8,938 bases of DNA, from contig JACDAG010000137.1 in assembly GCA_013695565.1 (NCBI GenBank), positions 1-8,938 on the forward strand, read 5' to 3'. The notes beneath the pieces were generated by a model, which saw only the letters and a list, made by a program, of their open reading frames with translations, had not been told where the DNA came from and did not search any database. Source of the stretch: Bradyrhizobium sp. (GTDB taxonomy: Bacteria; Pseudomonadota; Alphaproteobacteria; Rhizobiales; Xanthobacteraceae). Position numbers and translations under genes: made by a program. Below are positions 6,777 through 8,938 of this stretch, in pieces; within the stretch, counting starts at the first letter, position 1; every line of letters begins with the position of its first letter.

Positions 6777-7907
6777 CTATTTGGGCGTAAACGCCTTCAC
6801 GCTCTCCGCGATCCGCAGGGCCTCGATGCCAATCTCGCGCAGTTGACCGGCCGGCACGGTAATCTGTCCGCGGAAATATAACCCGGGCGCAGCAGTAGCC
6901 TGCCCTGTCAGAAGCGGCATGCCGTGTCGATCGAACACATCAGCCACATCGGGAATCAAACGGCGCAGATCGGGCCGGAAGCCGGTTGCAAGAATGGCCG
7001 CATCGAACGTCTCAGCCATCCCATCAACAAATATGACACCGTCGGCGGTGAAGCGATCGACACCGCCGCGGACCTTGATCGCGCCGTCCCTGATTTTGGC
7101 GAGCGTGCCGATATCGATCAGCGGCACGCGTCCATCCTCTTCAACCATCCGGCGCGGCCCCTTCGCGGCACGCCGGAGGCCGAGTTTCTCGAAATCGCCC
7201 ACAGCCAGTCGCAGTACCGGCGCGTTGATGAAATCGACGAGACGCGCGGGCAGCCGCCGGTACAGGATCGCCCAGGCCAGAATCGGAAAGCCGAGCAAAT
7301 CGCGCGGCAGGATCTGAACCGGACTGCGGACTGCCAGCGCGACGGCGACACCCGCATTGGCCAGATCAAGCGCGATCTCGCCGTCGGAATTGCCGAAGCC
7401 AACCACCAGCACGCGCCGGCCCGCGTAAGGCACGGGATTGCGGTAGTCGCTGCTGTGGATCATGCGGCCTGGATAGCTTTCCAGGCCCGGCCATGACGGA
7501 CGATACGGCGCGTCGGCAATCCCGGTCGCAACGACGATCACGGGTGCAACGATCGGACCTCGAGACGTTTCGGCGCACCAATGCGCGCCGTCGCGATTGA
7601 TACGCGAAACCGTGGTGTTGAAGTCCGGCTTGATTTCGAAACGCGCGGCGTAGCTTTCGAGATAAGCCACCATCTGCGGGCGCGACGGATAGGCCGGATA
7701 GTCCGGCGGCATTGCCATGCCGGGTAGACCGGAATGATTGCGGTCGGTGTGAAGGTGCAGCCGATCATAGTGCCGCCGCCACACCGCGCCGACATCGCCG
7801 GCTTTCTCCAATACCGCGGCGTTCAGCCCCGCCTTGCGCATCGTCACGGCGCACGCCAGCCCCGCTGGGCCTGCACCGACGATGATGGCGTCAGGGCTGG
7901 ATGTCAT
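6777..7907 (-). CDS. YUCCA-like flavin-containing monooxygenase / NAD(P)-FAD oxidoreductase
   Basis: This is a class B flavoprotein monooxygenase-like enzyme of 376 residues, predicted cytosolic. It uses FAD and NADPH, and the substrate is not defined by the sequence. The FAD dinucleotide motif is VGAGPAG (10-16) and the FMO/BVMO-type fingerprint is YPGRMIHSSDY (145-155). The NADPH-binding site is GFGNSDGE (170-177), and the ATG-containing segment LATGF (306-310) follows. Several segments track plant YUCCA enzymes closely: YDRLHLHTDRNHSGLPGM (47-64), PSRPQMVAYLESYA (74-87), and VPLIDIGTLAKIRDGAIKV (261-279). YUCCA proteins turn indole-3-pyruvate into the auxin indole-3-acetic acid, but many bacterial homologues have unknown substrates, so auxin synthesis is only a possibility. 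It is somewhat shorter than plant YUCCAs (about 410-430). AGGAGG lies seven bases before the ATG, making it the strongest ribosome-binding site in the window. The serine hydrolase gene starts 103 bases downstream on the same strand, so they may be co-transcribed. Confidence 0.87.
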   Translation of the reverse strand: MTSSPDAIIVGAGPAGLACAVTMRKAGLNAAVLEKAGDVGAVWRRHYDRLHLHTDRNHSGLPGMAMPPDYPAYPSRPQMVAYLESYAARFEIKPDFNTTVSRINRDGAHWCAETSRGPIVAPVIVVATGIADAPYRPSWPGLESYPGRMIHSSDYRNPVPYAGRRVLVVGFGNSDGEIALDLANAGVAVALAVRSPVQILPRDLLGFPILAWAILYRRLPARLVDFINAPVLRLAVGDFEKLGLRRAAKGPRRMVEEDGRVPLIDIGTLAKIRDGAIKVRGGVDRFTADGVIFVDGMAETFDAAILATGFRPDLRRLIPDVADVFDRHGMPLLTGQATAAPGLYFRGQITVPAGQLREIGIEALRIAESVKAFTPK

Positions 7908-7914
7908 TCAACCG

Positions 7915-7920
7915 CCTCCT
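7915..7920 (-). promoter_or_regulatory. strong ribosome-binding site of the monooxygenase gene
   Basis: A perfect AGGAGG on the minus strand with a seven-base spacer fixes the start of the monooxygenase gene at the ATG at 7907. Confidence 0.85.
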
Positions 7921-7987
7921 GCAGGCGCGATGCGAGCGACTAGTCCGGACTGCGCCCGTTATCCATCCTGGCGCGGCGTGCCGCGTC

Positions 7988-8938
7988 TTACCACCATCTC
8001 GGTTGCGCCGGCGGCACCGGCTGCACCTGCTGATAGACTTGGCCGCCGCGCCGTCGCGGATTGCGATTGGGCGGCGGCTGCGGCTCCCAGCTGCGCTGGA
8101 AAAATGAATTGAAGCCGTCGCCGCCGCTCATGTCGTCCGCCATGAGGACAGGCGGCGTGGGCTTGCGCGTGATGAAGCCGCCTTGTGGCTGGTGGCTCAG
8201 CACCGTGACGAATTCGGTACGATAGTTGGTCTCGGCGCTGAGCGGCTCGTCCGAAATCACGATCGAGGATCGCGGCACTGCGGTCGGCCCGATGCGATCA
8301 AGCACCTCCTGCGGGATGGTGATGCGATCGAGCGCGGCCCTGGCATCGTCGGGGCCGTCGATGGTGACCGCGGTCCAGCGCAGGCCCGCCTCATTGCGCG
8401 CCACTGCCGTGAACACATGGGTGCCGATCCGCCTGTCGGGATTGCGGATCGTGACCGGAATCTCGATCGTCGCATCGAACACGATGCCGCCGCCGTCGGG
8501 CGCCGGCTTGTGCGTGGGGCGGCGCACGTAAAGTTTCTGCGTTGCGCGGCTGATGTAGATCGAGACCGGCTCCAGCGCGAGCTTGGCCTCGCTCGCCGCC
8601 TTGGCGGTGTCGGCCTTGCGCGTCTGCGCCGCCTTGGCCGTTTCCTTTGCGGCGGCGCCGGCGTCGAGCTTCGATTTCGAGTCGGCCTTGGCGGTGTCGA
8701 GCTGGGTCCCGAGGTCCACGGCCTTGGCGGCGGCCTTTTGCTTCTGGTCCTCGGCCTTCGCCTTGGCTTCGTCCGTTTTGGCGGCGGCGAGCGCCTTGTC
8801 GGCAGAGGCGAGTTCGGCGTCGGCGCGGGCTTTAATTCCCTGCAGCTTGCGCAGCGACGCCGTCAGCGCCGCGGCCTCGCGCGCCGTCGTCGCGATGGCT
8901 TTCTTGGCGTCATCGGCCGTCTTGGCGGCCTCGGCCGC
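7988..8938 (-). CDS. C-terminal part of an L,D-transpeptidase-family-like coiled-coil protein (partial)
   Basis: The gene enters from the right edge and its 5' part is missing: the frame stays open to base 8938, giving 316 visible residues. The first ~120 are an Ala/Lys/Glu/Asp-rich coiled coil (for example AKTDEAKAKAEDQKQK, then TAKADSKSKLDAGAAAKETA), with heptad-like spacing and almost no aromatic residues. A globular domain follows: LEPVSIYISRATQKLYVRRP, IPVTIRNPDRRIGTHVFTAV, ALDRITIPQEVLDRIGP, SSIVISDEPLSAET and TEFVTVLSHQPQGG. I recall this arrangement from the C-terminus of long Bradyrhizobium-type proteins annotated as L,D-transpeptidases, whose catalytic YkuD domain with SHGC(I/V)R lies at the N-terminus. 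No HGT or SHGC motif is visible here, so the visible part is not itself catalytic. The tail is Pro/Gln/Arg-rich and ends PRWW. The likely site is the envelope, but no signal peptide can be checked in this window. A GTG at 8719 is not the start because the coiled coil continues upstream of it. Confidence 0.65.
   Translation of the reverse strand, partial: AAEAAKTADDAKKAIATTAREAAALTASLRKLQGIKARADAELASADKALAAAKTDEAKAKAEDQKQKAAAKAVDLGTQLDTAKADSKSKLDAGAAAKETAKAAQTRKADTAKAASEAKLALEPVSIYISRATQKLYVRRPTHKPAPDGGGIVFDATIEIPVTIRNPDRRIGTHVFTAVARNEAGLRWTAVTIDGPDDARAALDRITIPQEVLDRIGPTAVPRSSIVISDEPLSAETNYRTEFVTVLSHQPQGGFITRKPTPPVLMADDMSGGDGFNSFFQRSWEPQPPPNRNPRRRGGQVYQQVQPVPPAQPRWW

Noticed and set aside
8717..8719. 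GTG at 8719 as the start of the coiled-coil protein
   Set aside because: The frame continues open to the window edge with the same Ala/Lys coiled-coil composition, so this codon is an internal valine.
1..8938. Defence island, CRISPR array, prophage or complete insertion sequence
   Set aside because: No spaced repeats, transposase, integrase, restriction or toxin-antitoxin genes were found. The caspase remnant alone is too decayed to argue for a defence system.

Overview
This is a GC-rich, gene-dense chromosomal window. Its proteins and codon use suggest an alphaproteobacterium of the Bradyrhizobium/Rhodopseudomonas group. That placement rests on protein resemblance and on remembered intergenic sequences; no database search was run. 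All intact genes lie on the minus strand, so they are transcribed from the right edge towards the left.

Right to left (transcription order): (1) the C-terminal part of a long Ala/Lys-rich coiled-coil protein with a terminal domain like that of rhizobial L,D-transpeptidase-family proteins, cut by the right edge. (2) A complete flavin-dependent monooxygenase with strong YUCCA-like motifs. (3) A class C beta-lactamase-like serine hydrolase with a C-terminal DUF3471-like domain. It is split by a single missing base that falls exactly in its third catalytic motif. (4) A roughly 560-base stretch without an intact gene. It holds an AT-rich repeat-like segment and, on the plus strand, the decayed 3' end of a caspase-family (C14) gene. 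(5) An unusual protein combining an HTH-like N-terminus with a class I methyltransferase fold. (6) metK. (7) ahcY, closed by a strong intrinsic terminator. The leftmost ~120 bases hold no gene and may be part of an interspersed repeat.

Genes 5 to 7 form a coherent SAM module. MetK makes S-adenosylmethionine, methyltransferases such as the upstream protein consume it, and AhcY clears the S-adenosylhomocysteine by-product. A long hairpin followed by five U residues lies between metK and ahcY and ends one base from the ahcY ribosome-binding site, so expression of the two genes may be uncoupled there.

I see no clear new multi-gene system. The points most worth a second look are the HTH-methyltransferase in front of metK, the metK/ahcY intercistronic hairpin, the frameshift in the serine hydrolase, and the YUCCA-like monooxygenase.
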